From Parabacteroides distasonis (lineage in GTDB: Bacteria; Bacteroidota; Bacteroidia; Bacteroidales; Tannerellaceae), in NCBI GenBank assembly GCA_021531775.1, contig JAFBIU010000005.1, positions 90,900 to 154,899 on the forward strand: 64,000 nt of DNA. The letters run 5' to 3'. The first letter of the stretch is position 1, and each line of letters begins with the position of its first letter. Below, in pieces: positions 49,973 through 59,090 of the stretch. A program made the translations under genes and the position numbers. Below the pieces are notes generated by a model. It made no database searches. It saw nothing but the letters and a program-made list of their open reading frames with translations, and had not been told where the DNA came from.

Positions 49973-51780
49973 TGCACCTCCGTCCGTGTGACTGTGAAAT
50001 TATGCTGATAGTGTACGATAAACAACTGGGTATTGATGAATCCACCCCAGTTATTCACCCGATGAAAATCAAATCCCGTCTGGATGCTTTTGTATTGCAT
50101 CTTGTCGAGGTGATCCTCAAAGTCCTTTCCGTACCGGTGAAGTGCTTGCAAGAAGAACATACCGGTGTCGAATCCCAAAATACCATATTTGGGGAAGGTG
50201 TTGATCAGCGTCTTGCTGTACCAGTTCTTGTATTTACCGTAGAACTGATGGACCTCGGGCGACAGATTGTCAGCATAGAAATTGCTGTAAATGTAGGTGT
50301 CCAAGGCGTAGAAATCGTCCAAGCAATCCCGCATATAGGTCTGCCATTCCGGATAGCCAAAGAGGGAAACATCGAACGTCTCATGCTGTTCCTGCAACAT
50401 GCGAAGGGTCGGAGCCACTTGTTGGATCGATTCCAACGATCCGGAAGTGGGAATCACCACATTGTGTCCCAACGTGTCGCACAGGGCAAAGATGTCTGTT
50501 TCGTAGGTCTCTGCATTATAGGTCAACTCCTTGAAGGGAATCGACTGCTCCTTCAACTCGCTCTTGAAGGCCTTGAGGAAATCCTCCTTCTGCTGTTTCT
50601 CCGGAGTCTTGACGAAAATGATGTTCGATTGCTGGAACAGTTTGCAGCCAGCTTCCGCAGCCTTGGCATACAGATAGGAGTGAGGCGTGTTCACCTGGAA
50701 GATCTGTGCATTGGAGAGCACATCGTCATTTTTGGAGGTAAAGGGAATGACATATTTGATTCCTTTTTCCTTCGCAAAGTTGGCCACCAACGCAATCTGC
50801 TCGTTGTGGACGGCTCCGATGATCAGGTTGCATTCGGACAAGGCCGGATCCTGCAGAATCTGTTTCACGTTGGCCACCCCATTGCCCGTGTCGAAGACGG
50901 AGAGTTCGATGGAATAACCCTCGTTGCGCAAACTATCTATCGCCAACAACAGACCCTCGTAATACTCAATGAACCGGCTGGTAGTTGTCGAGGGAGTGGT
51001 TTCCTGCGTCATGAAGGGTAATAGCAAAGCCACTTGGATGCCTTGTACCCGATGGATGCTTCGCGGGGTGGAGAGCAGGGAGTTCACGATGGTCTCATCG
51101 ACCGATTCCTGTACCGGACGCGTGGTTACGCGTTCTTCGGTCACCACCGGAATCTTCAGCACCATGCCTGTTTGGATGCCCCGTTTCAACTGCGGATTGT
51201 ACTTGATCAGCTCCATGCTGGAGACCTGGAACCGCCGGCAGATACTGTACATCGTCTCCTTCTTCTGAACGGTATATTCCATCATCTTGGTGACCGGTTG
51301 GGTCTCGGTGACGGCTGTCTCTTCCGTGGCTTCTGGATAGGGAATGCGGATGGTTTTGCCAATGCTGAATGTCTTGACCGAGAGACCCGGATTGGCTTCC
51401 AGGATATGGTTGCCGCTCACGCCATACTGGATGGAGAGCGAGTAGAGTGTCTCACGCGGTTGGATGGTATGGTAACGATAGTTGGTTGCCTCCCCTGTCG
51501 TTGCCGGTTCCTGAGCCACCTCCCGTTGGGGAATGCGCAAAACAGCTCCTGCACGAATCCCCTCCCGGCTGTCCGGATTGAGCCGATAGATATCGTTGAC
51601 ACTCACGCCATACATGGTCGCAATGGCATAAACTGTCTGTCCGCGCTCGATGGTGTGAAAAAATATGTGCGGATCCTTGTCTTGGTGTGTTCCGAGAACT
51701 TCCGGATGGTTGATTGCAAACACCGAAAGTCCCAATACGCTCAGAAACAGGAACAGCATGTAGCGATTGATTCTTTTCAT
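49969..51780 (-). CDS. LysM-repeat protein fused to a periplasmic-binding-like domain
   Basis: A 603-residue protein with an N-terminal signal sequence (MLFLFLSVLGLSVFA). Three LysM repeats follow at about 40-85 (HTIERGQTVYAIATMYGVSV), 100-145 (HTIQPRETLYSLSIQYGVSG) and 165-210 (YTVQKKETMYSICRRFQVSS). From about 245 it resembles a type I periplasmic binding protein of the branched-chain amino-acid receptor kind (IQVALLLPFM, then YYEGLLLAIDSLRNEGYSIE and NLIIGAVHNEQIALVANFAK). LysM should hold it to peptidoglycan while the receptor fold binds a ligand or has been repurposed. It opens the operon with the OMP and sulfatase genes. Confidence 0.87.
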   Translation of the reverse strand: MKRINRYMLFLFLSVLGLSVFAINHPEVLGTHQDKDPHIFFHTIERGQTVYAIATMYGVSVNDIYRLNPDSREGIRAGAVLRIPQREVAQEPATTGEATNYRYHTIQPRETLYSLSIQYGVSGNHILEANPGLSVKTFSIGKTIRIPYPEATEETAVTETQPVTKMMEYTVQKKETMYSICRRFQVSSMELIKYNPQLKRGIQTGMVLKIPVVTEERVTTRPVQESVDETIVNSLLSTPRSIHRVQGIQVALLLPFMTQETTPSTTTSRFIEYYEGLLLAIDSLRNEGYSIELSVFDTGNGVANVKQILQDPALSECNLIIGAVHNEQIALVANFAKEKGIKYVIPFTSKNDDVLSNAQIFQVNTPHSYLYAKAAEAGCKLFQQSNIIFVKTPEKQQKEDFLKAFKSELKEQSIPFKELTYNAETYETDIFALCDTLGHNVVIPTSGSLESIQQVAPTLRMLQEQHETFDVSLFGYPEWQTYMRDCLDDFYALDTYIYSNFYADNLSPEVHQFYGKYKNWYSKTLINTFPKYGILGFDTGMFFLQALHRYGKDFEDHLDKMQYKSIQTGFDFHRVNNWGGFINTQLFIVHYQHNFTVTRTEVQ

Positions 51781-51806
51781 TCCGTTTGATGTGTTGATTG
51801 AGGGAG

Positions 51807-51837
51807 CAAATATAGTTAAAAATCCCGATGCACCACA
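51807..51837 (-). promoter_or_regulatory. Promoter of the LysM-OMP-sulfatase unit
   Basis: On the minus strand TGTG (51837-51834), a 19-bp spacer and TATATTTG (51814-51807), 26 bp before the start at 51780. One mismatch at -33. Confidence 0.6.
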
Positions 51838-51844
51838 TCATTTG

Positions 51845-52933
51845 TCAAATCAATTTGTCTCTCAGTAGCTTTTCGACAGAACAATTCAAGAGCGCAGCTG
51901 CCTTGGTTGGCGTAATGATATCATGCGTCAACGCCCGGGCAACCAACCGTTCCATCCGACTAATTTGACTGGTGTGGAACACATTTTCATCGGTCAGTGC
52001 CGCAAAGGCAGGATCCTCCCTTTTCCGTGTCAGATAGTTCCGATGCGCAGCGGGGGGAATGATACCATATCGCTTGATCTTCAACATCAGACAGTCGATC
52101 GGAATACCATAAACAGCTTGTATGTAGCGTAGTTCAGCTATGGAGATCTCCTTGCGGCAGAAACCGAGATAATACCGTAGGGCATTCCCTGTAATCAGCA
52201 TTTCTGTGGCAAATGTGAAACAGAGATGCTCCTTGATATTTTCGGGGAGACCGGGTTGGGTGGGGAGTAAGATATGGCCCAACTCCTGTAAGGCGGCCAG
52301 CCGTTTGTGTTCGGTCGGAAGTGACTGATTGACGACGATGAAGGGGCGCTTGTCAGCCAAGAAACCAGCCGTAGCCCGAAACGTATCCGGAGCCTCGATG
52401 GCGATCGTTTTGATGTGATGGCTCTCCAAGAGGTTCATGACGGAGGAGATGCCAAAATCATCCAGTTGCCACCGTTCACGCAACTGACGGGCACGCTTCA
52501 CTGCATCTATGCGCAGATTTTTCACAACATCCATTTCAATCGGCTCGAAATCGGTCGCAAGTCCCAACAACTCCTCGATCTCCAGATAGCGTTCGCAATA
52601 GTCACGGATTTGTTCCTCACAGCTATGCTGAATCACTCCTTTTTTGGAGATGGGGAGACGCATTTGTACGTGTTCGATTTTCGGATGGAGTGGACGCATG
52701 AAATAATGGATATCCATCTCCAATGCATCGGCAATCACCTGCAACGTTTCTGCTGTCGGATGCAAGATGCCCTGCTCATATTTGTTCAACGTCTGTCGGC
52801 AGACCACGTGTTCGATCTTTCGCGCCAACTCGGACAAGCAATAGCCACGCATGGTACGGGCAGCAAAAATCCGGTAACCGCAGAGCGATTGGACACTCTT
52901 GGACTCATTGTTATTTGGCTCGCTCGGCTTCAT
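51845..52933 (-). CDS. XRE-type regulator with degenerate ImmA/IrrE peptidase domain
   Basis: 362 residues from ATG 52933; an in-frame TTG at 52963 overlaps the promoter -7 element and is rejected. An N-terminal helix-turn-helix (GYRIFAARTMRGYCLSELAR, then RQTLNKYEQGILHPTAETL, residues about 18-68) is joined to an ImmA/IrrE-like domain. The zinc motif expected as HELGH reads QELGH in LAALQELGHILL, so the first His ligand is missing, and the domain is probably a sensor rather than a protease. It is likely autoregulated from its own promoter (52961-52993). The target is unknown; the LysM operon lies just downstream. Confidence 0.82.
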   Translation of the reverse strand: MKPSEPNNNESKSVQSLCGYRIFAARTMRGYCLSELARKIEHVVCRQTLNKYEQGILHPTAETLQVIADALEMDIHYFMRPLHPKIEHVQMRLPISKKGVIQHSCEEQIRDYCERYLEIEELLGLATDFEPIEMDVVKNLRIDAVKRARQLRERWQLDDFGISSVMNLLESHHIKTIAIEAPDTFRATAGFLADKRPFIVVNQSLPTEHKRLAALQELGHILLPTQPGLPENIKEHLCFTFATEMLITGNALRYYLGFCRKEISIAELRYIQAVYGIPIDCLMLKIKRYGIIPPAAHRNYLTRKREDPAFAALTDENVFHTSQISRMERLVARALTHDIITPTKAAALLNCSVEKLLRDKLI

Positions 52934-52960
52934 GTATATGGGTATTTTTAGTTCATGCTG

Positions 52961-52993
52961 CAAATGTAGAATATTCTTCCGAAATAGGACAAA
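52961..52993 (-). promoter_or_regulatory. Promoter of the XRE/ImmA-like gene
   Basis: On the minus strand TTTG (52993-52990), a 21-bp spacer and TACATTTG (52968-52961). The ATG at 52933 is 27 bp further on, which settles the start choice. Confidence 0.7.
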
Positions 52994-53045
52994 AAATACT
53001 TATTTTAGAACATAAAAACCTATAGATAGCCCATTTTTTTACGAT

Positions 53046-54569
53046 TTAAAACCCGTTCATGGGGATTGTGACGGTCGGAATGAGCAGCAGAAAGCCCACA
53101 ATCACCAACAGGAGGATGAACTTCCACGCCCAGCGAAACCATTTGTCGTACGGAATCCGGCTAACTCCCAACACTGCAATCAGGACTCCGGAAGTGGGTG
53201 TGAGCAGATTGGTGAAGCCGTCTCCAAACTGGAAGGCCATCACGGTTGCCTGTTTGGAGAGTCCGATCAGTTCGGAAAAAGGAGCCATGATCGGCATGGT
53301 CAAGGCAGCCTTGGCACTTCCCGACGGAATCAACAGATTGATCAGTGTCTGAATCAGGTACATCATCCCGACGGTTGCCACCTGTCCCAATCCCTCCATG
53401 CTACGGGCCAGTGTGTTCAGAATGGTGTCTATGATTTGTCCCTCTTGCAGCATCACAATGATTCCACCTGCCAATCCGACCACCAACGCGGCACTCAGAA
53501 TGTCTTTGCAACCCTCCAAAAAGAGCTTGACCAACTCGTTGGCACTCCGGCCGTTTGCCATGCCAGCGGCCAATCCCAAGGCAAAGAACAGGGTGGCAAT
53601 CTCTTCGATGTACCAGCCGTAACCCATCACACCTACAATCAGATAGAAGATGGTGAAGAAGAGCAGATTCAGGATATAGAGCTGCACGCTTTTCCGCAAC
53701 GTCAGCCAGGAGGTGAGTGCGAAAGCAACGGCCAACAGGGGGAGGAGCGGCAGTCCGTTCCAGATCTTGTTGCCGATCTGCAGGGTCGTAGTCGGGTAGA
53801 AGTAGGCGAAGAGTCCCTGGACAATTACTAACAGAAATGCACTGATCCAGGCGGCCTGTGGGGTCTGGGAGACCATCGGCTGAAGTGCATTTTCAGCATG
53901 CAATTCACGCCAGTAGCGATCCTCTTCATAGACCAAGGAGGACTCCGGATGCTGTTTCACCCGGGCAGCATAACGTAAAATCCAGGCGAACCCAACCATA
54001 TTAATCACACACCAGCAGACAATCCGATACTCAATGCCGGAAAAGAGGGGCAATCCGGCCAATCCTTGTGCAATGCCGATCGTGAAGGGGTTGAGAATGG
54101 CTCCGGCAAAACCCAATCCCGCTGCCACAAACACCATGCAGACGCCGGTGATCGAATCGTAACCCATTGAAATGGCCAAGGGAACCAACACCAAACAGAA
54201 GGCAATGGTCTCTTCGCTCATCCCAAAGATAGCTCCGAAAATACTGAACAGCAACATGATGGAGGTCAGCAGAACATTGTCGATCCCAATCCAGCGCAGG
54301 AGCGGAAAACGGCTCATCCGTTGGGCTCGTTGCAGAAAAGCTGCTGTCCCGATGTCGAAAGCCTTGCTGTCGTTGACAATCCAGAACGCACCGCCAATGA
54401 TCAGGATGAAAACAATGATGTCGGCCTTATCGACAAACCCTTTGTAGAAGGCTGAACACACCTGCCAGCTCTGCGGCTGACCACCCGGAATGATCCAGGT
54501 CAGGAGTGCACAAAACAGAATCAAATAGAAAATAATGGCATACGTATGCGGAATCTGTCTCTTTTTCAT
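53046..54569 (-). CDS. YfcC/DcuC-type transporter
   Basis: A 507-residue protein with about twelve to thirteen hydrophobic segments. The start IPHTYAIIFYLILFCALLTW-IIPGG and the motif FGAIFGMSEETIAFCLVLVP (about 111-130) are typical of the YfcC family, annotated as C4-dicarboxylate or basic amino-acid antiporters. A second conserved motif, LINLLIPSGSAKAALTMPIM, lies near 410-430. Inner-membrane import or exchange of a small carboxylate or amino acid is likely; the substrate is uncertain. It is the third gene of the leftward MATE-rmuC-YfcC group, 36 bp after rmuC. Confidence 0.87.
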   Translation of the reverse strand: MKKRQIPHTYAIIFYLILFCALLTWIIPGGQPQSWQVCSAFYKGFVDKADIIVFILIIGGAFWIVNDSKAFDIGTAAFLQRAQRMSRFPLLRWIGIDNVLLTSIMLLFSIFGAIFGMSEETIAFCLVLVPLAISMGYDSITGVCMVFVAAGLGFAGAILNPFTIGIAQGLAGLPLFSGIEYRIVCWCVINMVGFAWILRYAARVKQHPESSLVYEEDRYWRELHAENALQPMVSQTPQAAWISAFLLVIVQGLFAYFYPTTTLQIGNKIWNGLPLLPLLAVAFALTSWLTLRKSVQLYILNLLFFTIFYLIVGVMGYGWYIEEIATLFFALGLAAGMANGRSANELVKLFLEGCKDILSAALVVGLAGGIIVMLQEGQIIDTILNTLARSMEGLGQVATVGMMYLIQTLINLLIPSGSAKAALTMPIMAPFSELIGLSKQATVMAFQFGDGFTNLLTPTSGVLIAVLGVSRIPYDKWFRWAWKFILLLVIVGFLLLIPTVTIPMNGF

Positions 54570-54605
54570 GATGAATCTATTTGTGTCTATGTTTTTGTAA
54601 ATGGT

Positions 54606-55868
54606 TTAATGCTGTTCCTCTTCGCGCAACGGACCGATTTCGGGCAGGATGGCGCGCGCCTCCCGATCGCTCAACGAATCCACCTCCTTCAGCCGTCGCT
54701 GGATGGCCCGTGTTCGGGTTCCCAACACCTCTTCCAGTGTTCCCGAAGCGGTTTGGAGATTGCGTTGGGTCTTTTCCAACAGACCGCCCACCTTCTCGAA
54801 CTCCTTCTTCACGGCCGCCAAGATGGTCCAGACTTCGCTGGAATGCTTCTGGATGGCCAAGGAGCGGAATCCCATCTGCAAACTGTTGAGAATAGCCGCC
54901 AAGGTGGTTGGACCGGTCACAACGACCTTGTAACGACGTTGCAACTCTTCCAACAGCGCAGACCGACGTACCACTTCGGCATAAATGCCTTCGAACGGCA
55001 AGAACAGAATGCCGAAATCGGTCGTAGCCGGCGGGTTCAGGTATTTCTCGGAAATGTCGCGAGCCATCTTCTTGATGGTGTTTTCCAAGAGCTTACCGGC
55101 AGCCTCAATGGCGGAAGGTTCCCCTTGGTCGTACGCATCCAACAACTGCTCATAGACATCCTTCGGGAACTTCGCATCAATGGGCAAATAGACAAAGTCG
55201 CGACCATCGTCCCGTCCCGGCAGCTTGATGGCAAACTCCACCACCTGATCCGATCCTTTGCGGGTGTGGACGTTGGCTTCGTACTGCTCCGGAGCCAAGA
55301 GCTGTTCCAACAGCATACTGAGCTGGATTTCACCAATGTTTCCGCGCGTCTTGACGTTGCTCAATACCCGCTTCAGTCCGCCCACATCTTGCGCCAACGT
55401 CTGCATTTCACCCAACCCCTTTTGGACGCTTTCGAGCTGTTCGTTCACCAAGCGGAACGACTGGCTGATCCGTTCGTTCAGGGTCTTCTGCAACTTCTCA
55501 TCGACCGTTGCCCGAATCTCCTCCAACCGCTGTTCGGTGTGGTGAACCAACTGCTGTTGCCGTTCGTCCAAGGCTGAGAAACGCTCCCGTTGCAGTTCGT
55601 TGAAGGAGCGGATCGCCCGTTCGAAGCTCCCCCGAAACTCCATCAAGGAACGGGCCAGTTCGTCCCGGTTGTCTTTGGCAACCAGGCGAGCCTCTTCGCG
55701 ATTGATGCGGAAATCCTCCTTGAAATTCTTTTCCATCCGGTCGAACGAGCGTTGCAGCTCTTGCAGCAACCGATCCAACTGTTGGCCACTTTCCCGATCG
55801 GGTCGGGGTCGCCAGTAAAACTGAAGCACCAGGATGAGTGCCAAGAGTGCAATAATGATCCAATCCAT
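54606..55868 (-). CDS. rmuC: DNA recombination protein RmuC
   Basis: A 420-residue protein. It has an N-terminal membrane anchor (IIIALLALILVLQFYW), a long coiled coil (about 25-140, rich in Glu, Arg and Gln) and the RmuC nuclease-like domain: GNIGEIQLSMLLEQLLAPEQ (about 175-194), VEFAIKLPGRDDGRDFVYLP and PIDAKFPKDVYEQLL (about 225-240), and FGILFLPFEGIYAEVVR near 285. RmuC limits DNA inversions and rearrangements. It is 9 bp after the MATE gene. Confidence 0.93.
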   Translation of the reverse strand: MDWIIIALLALILVLQFYWRPRPDRESGQQLDRLLQELQRSFDRMEKNFKEDFRINREEARLVAKDNRDELARSLMEFRGSFERAIRSFNELQRERFSALDERQQQLVHHTEQRLEEIRATVDEKLQKTLNERISQSFRLVNEQLESVQKGLGEMQTLAQDVGGLKRVLSNVKTRGNIGEIQLSMLLEQLLAPEQYEANVHTRKGSDQVVEFAIKLPGRDDGRDFVYLPIDAKFPKDVYEQLLDAYDQGEPSAIEAAGKLLENTIKKMARDISEKYLNPPATTDFGILFLPFEGIYAEVVRRSALLEELQRRYKVVVTGPTTLAAILNSLQMGFRSLAIQKHSSEVWTILAAVKKEFEKVGGLLEKTQRNLQTASGTLEEVLGTRTRAIQRRLKEVDSLSDREARAILPEIGPLREEEQH

Positions 55869-55877
55869 GTTATGATG

Positions 55878-57239
55878 CTAATTTAGATGATTCAATGAAC
55901 AGCGACGGCTGATCACACGATAGACGTGGATGAAAGCCGGCACGAGAAACAGACAAGCCGCCAACCAGGCTGTCGGGTCGCCGAAGCAGACGCCTACGAA
56001 ACCGAACGCAGGTACAATCCACAGACTCACACCAACCCGGGCAATCATCTCCGATACCCCGGAAAAGAGGGCAAAGTTGCTGAATCCCACGCCTTGAATC
56101 GAATAGCGCAACAGGCAAAGCAGCCCCAAAGCCGGATAGAAATAGCTGGAGATGTGGAGGAATTGGGCGGTCAGTTGAATCAGTTCATGCTCGTGCGGAT
56201 CGATGAACAGGAGTGCCAACAGCTCCGATCCGAACCAAAGCACGATCCAGGTGAACAGGGCATAGGTGAGGAACATGGCGATTCCCACCTTCACCCCTTG
56301 CAGAATACGTTCCGGTTTGCCGGCTCCATAATTCTGTCCGCAATAGGTGGCCATGGCAATGCCGAGGCTCTCGAAGGGACAGATGAAGAACATCTTGATC
56401 CGCATTCCGGAGGTGAAGGCTGCCACACAAGCGGTTCCCAACGCATTGTTGGCACTTTGAAGCATGATACTGCCAATGGCCGTGATGGAAAATTGCAACC
56501 CCATCGGAACACCCATAGCCATCAGCCGTTTGGCCAAATCGGGATGAAACTGCCGGTCGGCCGGTTCCGTTGCCTTCAGGATCGGGAACTTCCGAATCAT
56601 ATAGAGGTAACAGAGCAGGGCGGAAACCCCTTGTGCGACGAGCGTTGCCAAGGCTGCACCCGCCACACCCCAACCCAACACAATGATGCAGAAGAGGTCT
56701 AAGAAAACATTCAGCACGGTCGAGAAGAAGAGAAACCAGAAGGGCGTTTTGCTGTCGCCCAAGGCGCGGATGATACTGGACAATACATTATAAAAAAAGG
56801 TACAGGGAATGCCGAGAAAGGTGATGAACAGATAATCGTACGCTCCTTCAAAAATCACCTCCGGTGTTTGCATTCCACGGAGAATGTCTTGACAGAAGAG
56901 TGCAGAGGCCAGTGCAATGAGGGCTGAGAGCAGGGCGGAAAGCTGCAAGGCCACCCGGACGTAACGTCGCATCACCCCATAGTCGCGGGCTCCGAATTTT
57001 TGGGCAATGGGAATGCCGAAACCGGCACAGCAACCGTTGCAGAACCCTAAGATCAAAAACACGACAGAGGTACTGGCTCCGACCGAAGCAAGGGCGTGAA
57101 TGCCCAGATACTTTCCCACGATGGCAGCATCGATCAACGAATAGGTCTGCTGCAACAAATTTCCCAACAAGAGTGGAAGTGTGAAACTGAACAGGAGCGG
57201 GAAGACCCGACCCGCTGTCATCTCTTTTGTTTGCGCCAT
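55878..57239 (-). CDS. MATE-family efflux transporter
   Basis: 453 residues from ATG 57239. The frame is open upstream to 57365, but that stretch contains the divergent promoters with proS, so the shorter start (MAQTKEMTAGRVFPLLFSFT) is used. Twelve membrane segments are visible, with the MATE pattern of FTLPLLLGNLLQQTYSLIDA in the first and its pseudo-repeat LQFSITAIGSIMLQSANNAL in the seventh. It probably expels drugs or metabolites using sodium or proton flow. First gene of the leftward group with rmuC and YfcC. Confidence 0.93.
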   Translation of the reverse strand: MAQTKEMTAGRVFPLLFSFTLPLLLGNLLQQTYSLIDAAIVGKYLGIHALASVGASTSVVFLILGFCNGCCAGFGIPIAQKFGARDYGVMRRYVRVALQLSALLSALIALASALFCQDILRGMQTPEVIFEGAYDYLFITFLGIPCTFFYNVLSSIIRALGDSKTPFWFLFFSTVLNVFLDLFCIIVLGWGVAGAALATLVAQGVSALLCYLYMIRKFPILKATEPADRQFHPDLAKRLMAMGVPMGLQFSITAIGSIMLQSANNALGTACVAAFTSGMRIKMFFICPFESLGIAMATYCGQNYGAGKPERILQGVKVGIAMFLTYALFTWIVLWFGSELLALLFIDPHEHELIQLTAQFLHISSYFYPALGLLCLLRYSIQGVGFSNFALFSGVSEMIARVGVSLWIVPAFGFVGVCFGDPTAWLAACLFLVPAFIHVYRVISRRCSLNHLN

Positions 57240-57278
57240 AAAAACAACACTGATTTTAGATAACCTATAAAAACGCGG

Positions 57279-57306
57279 CAAAGTTATATAATTATTTTTA
57301 CCTTTG
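57279..57306. promoter_or_regulatory. Overlapping divergent -7 elements for MATE and proS
   Basis: TACCTTTG (57299-57306, plus) serves proS, and TAACTTTG (57286-57279, minus) serves the MATE unit. Neither has a clear TTTG at -33. Confidence 0.55.
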
Positions 57307-57358
57307 CACTCCATATTTCCGATGTGAAAGCAAAACAAAATATTAAATAGACAAAGAA

Positions 57359-58840
57359 ATGGCAAAAGAACTGAAAGAACTTACTTCGAGAAGCGTCAAC
57401 TACTCGCAGTGGTACCAGGATTTGGTGATCAAGGCTGATTTGGCTGAGAATTCGGCAGTCCGTGGTTGTATGGTGATCAAACCCTACGGTTATGCGATCT
57501 GGGAAAAAATGCAACGTGTTTTGGACGATATGTTCAAGGCTACGGGTCACGTGAACGCCTATTTCCCGCTGCTGATTCCGAAATCATTCTTGAGTCGCGA
57601 AGCAGAACACGTGGAAGGTTTCGCCAAAGAGTGTGCAGTCGTAACACACTATCGTCTGAAAACCAACCACGACGGTACAGGGGTTGTGGTCGATCCGGCA
57701 GCTCGCCTCGAAGAGGAACTGATCATCCGTCCGACCTCCGAAACTATCATTTGGAACACCTATAAGAATTGGATCCAGTCTTACCGTGACCTGCCCATCC
57801 TGTGCAACCAGTGGGCCAACGTCATGCGTTGGGAGATGCGTACACGTCTCTTCCTGCGTACGGCTGAGTTCTTGTGGCAAGAGGGTCATACGGCTCATGC
57901 AACCCGCGAAGAGGCTGAAATCGAAGCCAAGAAGATGCAAGGCGTTTATGCCGACTTTGCAGAAAACTACATGGCTATGCCGGTGATCAAGGGCGTGAAG
58001 TCCGACAGCGAACGTTTTGCCGGTGCGCTCGATACCTATACGATCGAAGCCATGATGCAGGATGGCAAGGCTTTGCAGGCAGGTACTTCGCACTTCTTAG
58101 GTCAGAACTTCGGTAAGGCCTTCGACGTGACCTTCGTCGATAAGGAGGGCAAGACCGACTATGCTTGGGCAACCTCTTGGGGTGTTTCGACCCGTTTGAT
58201 CGGTGCGCTCATCATGTCGCACTCAGACGACAACGGTTTGGTGTTGCCGCCCCATTTGGCTCCGATTCAGGTGGTCATTGTACCGATCTACCGCAATGCA
58301 GACCAGTTGGCCCAGATCAGCGAGAAGGTGGCCGGTATTACCGCTCGCCTGAAGGCACTCGGCATTTCCGTGAAGTACGACGATGCTGACAACCGCAAGC
58401 CGGGTTGGAAGTTTGCCGAATATGAACTGAAGGGTGTTCCTGTCCGTTTGGCAATGGGTGGTCGTGACTTGGAGAACGGCACGATCGAAGTGATGCGTCG
58501 CGACACGTTGGAGAAGGAGACACGTGCGTGCGAAGGCATCGAAGAATATGTGAAGAGTTTGTTGGAAGAGATCCAGCAGAACATCTTCCAGAAGGCGTTG
58601 AAGCGTCGCGAAGAACGTACCATCACCGTCGATACGTACGACGAGTTCAAGGAAAAAATCGAACAGGGCTATTTCATTATGGCTCATTGGGACGGTACGC
58701 CGGAGACCGAAGAGCGCATTAAAAACGAAACAAAAGCAACCATCCGCTGTCTGCCTTTGGAAGGCGATATGACGCCTGGAACCTGTATGGTGACTGGCAA
58801 ACCGTCCGCCAGAAGGGTGCTTTTTGCTCGTTCCTATTGA
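57359..58840 (+). CDS. proS: Prolyl-tRNA synthetase (archaeal/eukaryote-type)
   Basis: A 493-residue class II synthetase that charges tRNA-Pro, in the short form without the bacterial editing insert. Motif 1 lies around [16 protein letters not shown], motif 2 is [20 protein letters not shown] (about 160-179), and motif 3 is in [20 protein letters not shown] (about 271-290). The anticodon-binding domain starts near [15 protein letters not shown], and the C-terminus ends in the characteristic zinc-domain-like RRVLFARSY. The start follows a -7 element by about 50 bp. Confidence 0.97.
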   Translation: MAKELKELTSRSVNYSQWYQDLVIKADLAENSAVRGCMVIKPYGYAIWEKMQRVLDDMFKATGHVNAYFPLLIPKSFLSREAEHVEGFAKECAVVTHYRLKTNHDGTGVVVDPAARLEEELIIRPTSETIIWNTYKNWIQSYRDLPILCNQWANVMRWEMRTRLFLRTAEFLWQEGHTAHATREEAEIEAKKMQGVYADFAENYMAMPVIKGVKSDSERFAGALDTYTIEAMMQDGKALQAGTSHFLGQNFGKAFDVTFVDKEGKTDYAWATSWGVSTRLIGALIMSHSDDNGLVLPPHLAPIQVVIVPIYRNADQLAQISEKVAGITARLKALGISVKYDDADNRKPGWKFAEYELKGVPVRLAMGGRDLENGTIEVMRRDTLEKETRACEGIEEYVKSLLEEIQQNIFQKALKRREERTITVDTYDEFKEKIEQGYFIMAHWDGTPETEERIKNETKATIRCLPLEGDMTPGTCMVTGKPSARRVLFARSY

Positions 58841-58862
58841 TTTTTTATGGGATTTTGCAATC

Positions 58863-58871
58863 GGGGGGGGG
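58863..58871 (+). repeat. Run of nine G after proS
   Basis: A homopolymer of nine G, followed by GTATTTTT-like AT sequence, in the gap after proS. It is 43 bp upstream of a -7 element (58914). Such runs are prone to slippage. Confidence 0.8.
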
Positions 58872-58913
58872 TATTTTTAAGATCGGTTAACGCTCGTATC
58901 CGAGAAAAACCCC

Positions 58914-59019
58914 TACATTTGCATTGTTTTCATAACGTATTTCATAAGAGATATATAATAAGGATGTTATTGATAATAGTTACGGCTATCCGGTTCGCGA
59001 GAATAGGATAGCTTTTTTT
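58914..59019 (+). ncRNA. Candidate small RNA or leader: -7 element to terminator without a clear gene
   Basis: TACATTTG (58914-58921) matches the -7 consensus. About 65 bp further a terminator follows: GCTATCC (58985-58991) with GGATAGC (59006-59012) and seven T (to 59019). A transcript of about 90 nt would result. It contains a 15-codon frame (ATG at about 58963, after AAGG) whose stop falls in the terminator stem. The downstream M16 gene has its own -7 element after the terminator. Nearby -33 sequence is poor. Confidence 0.4.
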
Positions 59020-59051
59020 CTGTCTATACATACTTGCTTTCAAAAAAATTG

Positions 59052-59059
59052 TATCTTTG
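59052..59059 (+). promoter_or_regulatory. -7 element of the M16 peptidase unit
   Basis: TATCTTTG lies 31 bp before ATG 59091. It falls inside the upstream extension of the open frame (from TTG 59034), supporting the later start. Confidence 0.55.
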
Positions 59060-59090
59060 TCGATTCATAATCAAATATACTACGTATTTC

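Noticed and set aside
49972..51021. 349-codon plus-strand frame opposite the LysM gene
   Set aside because: Antisense shadow of a well-supported protein with LysM repeats.
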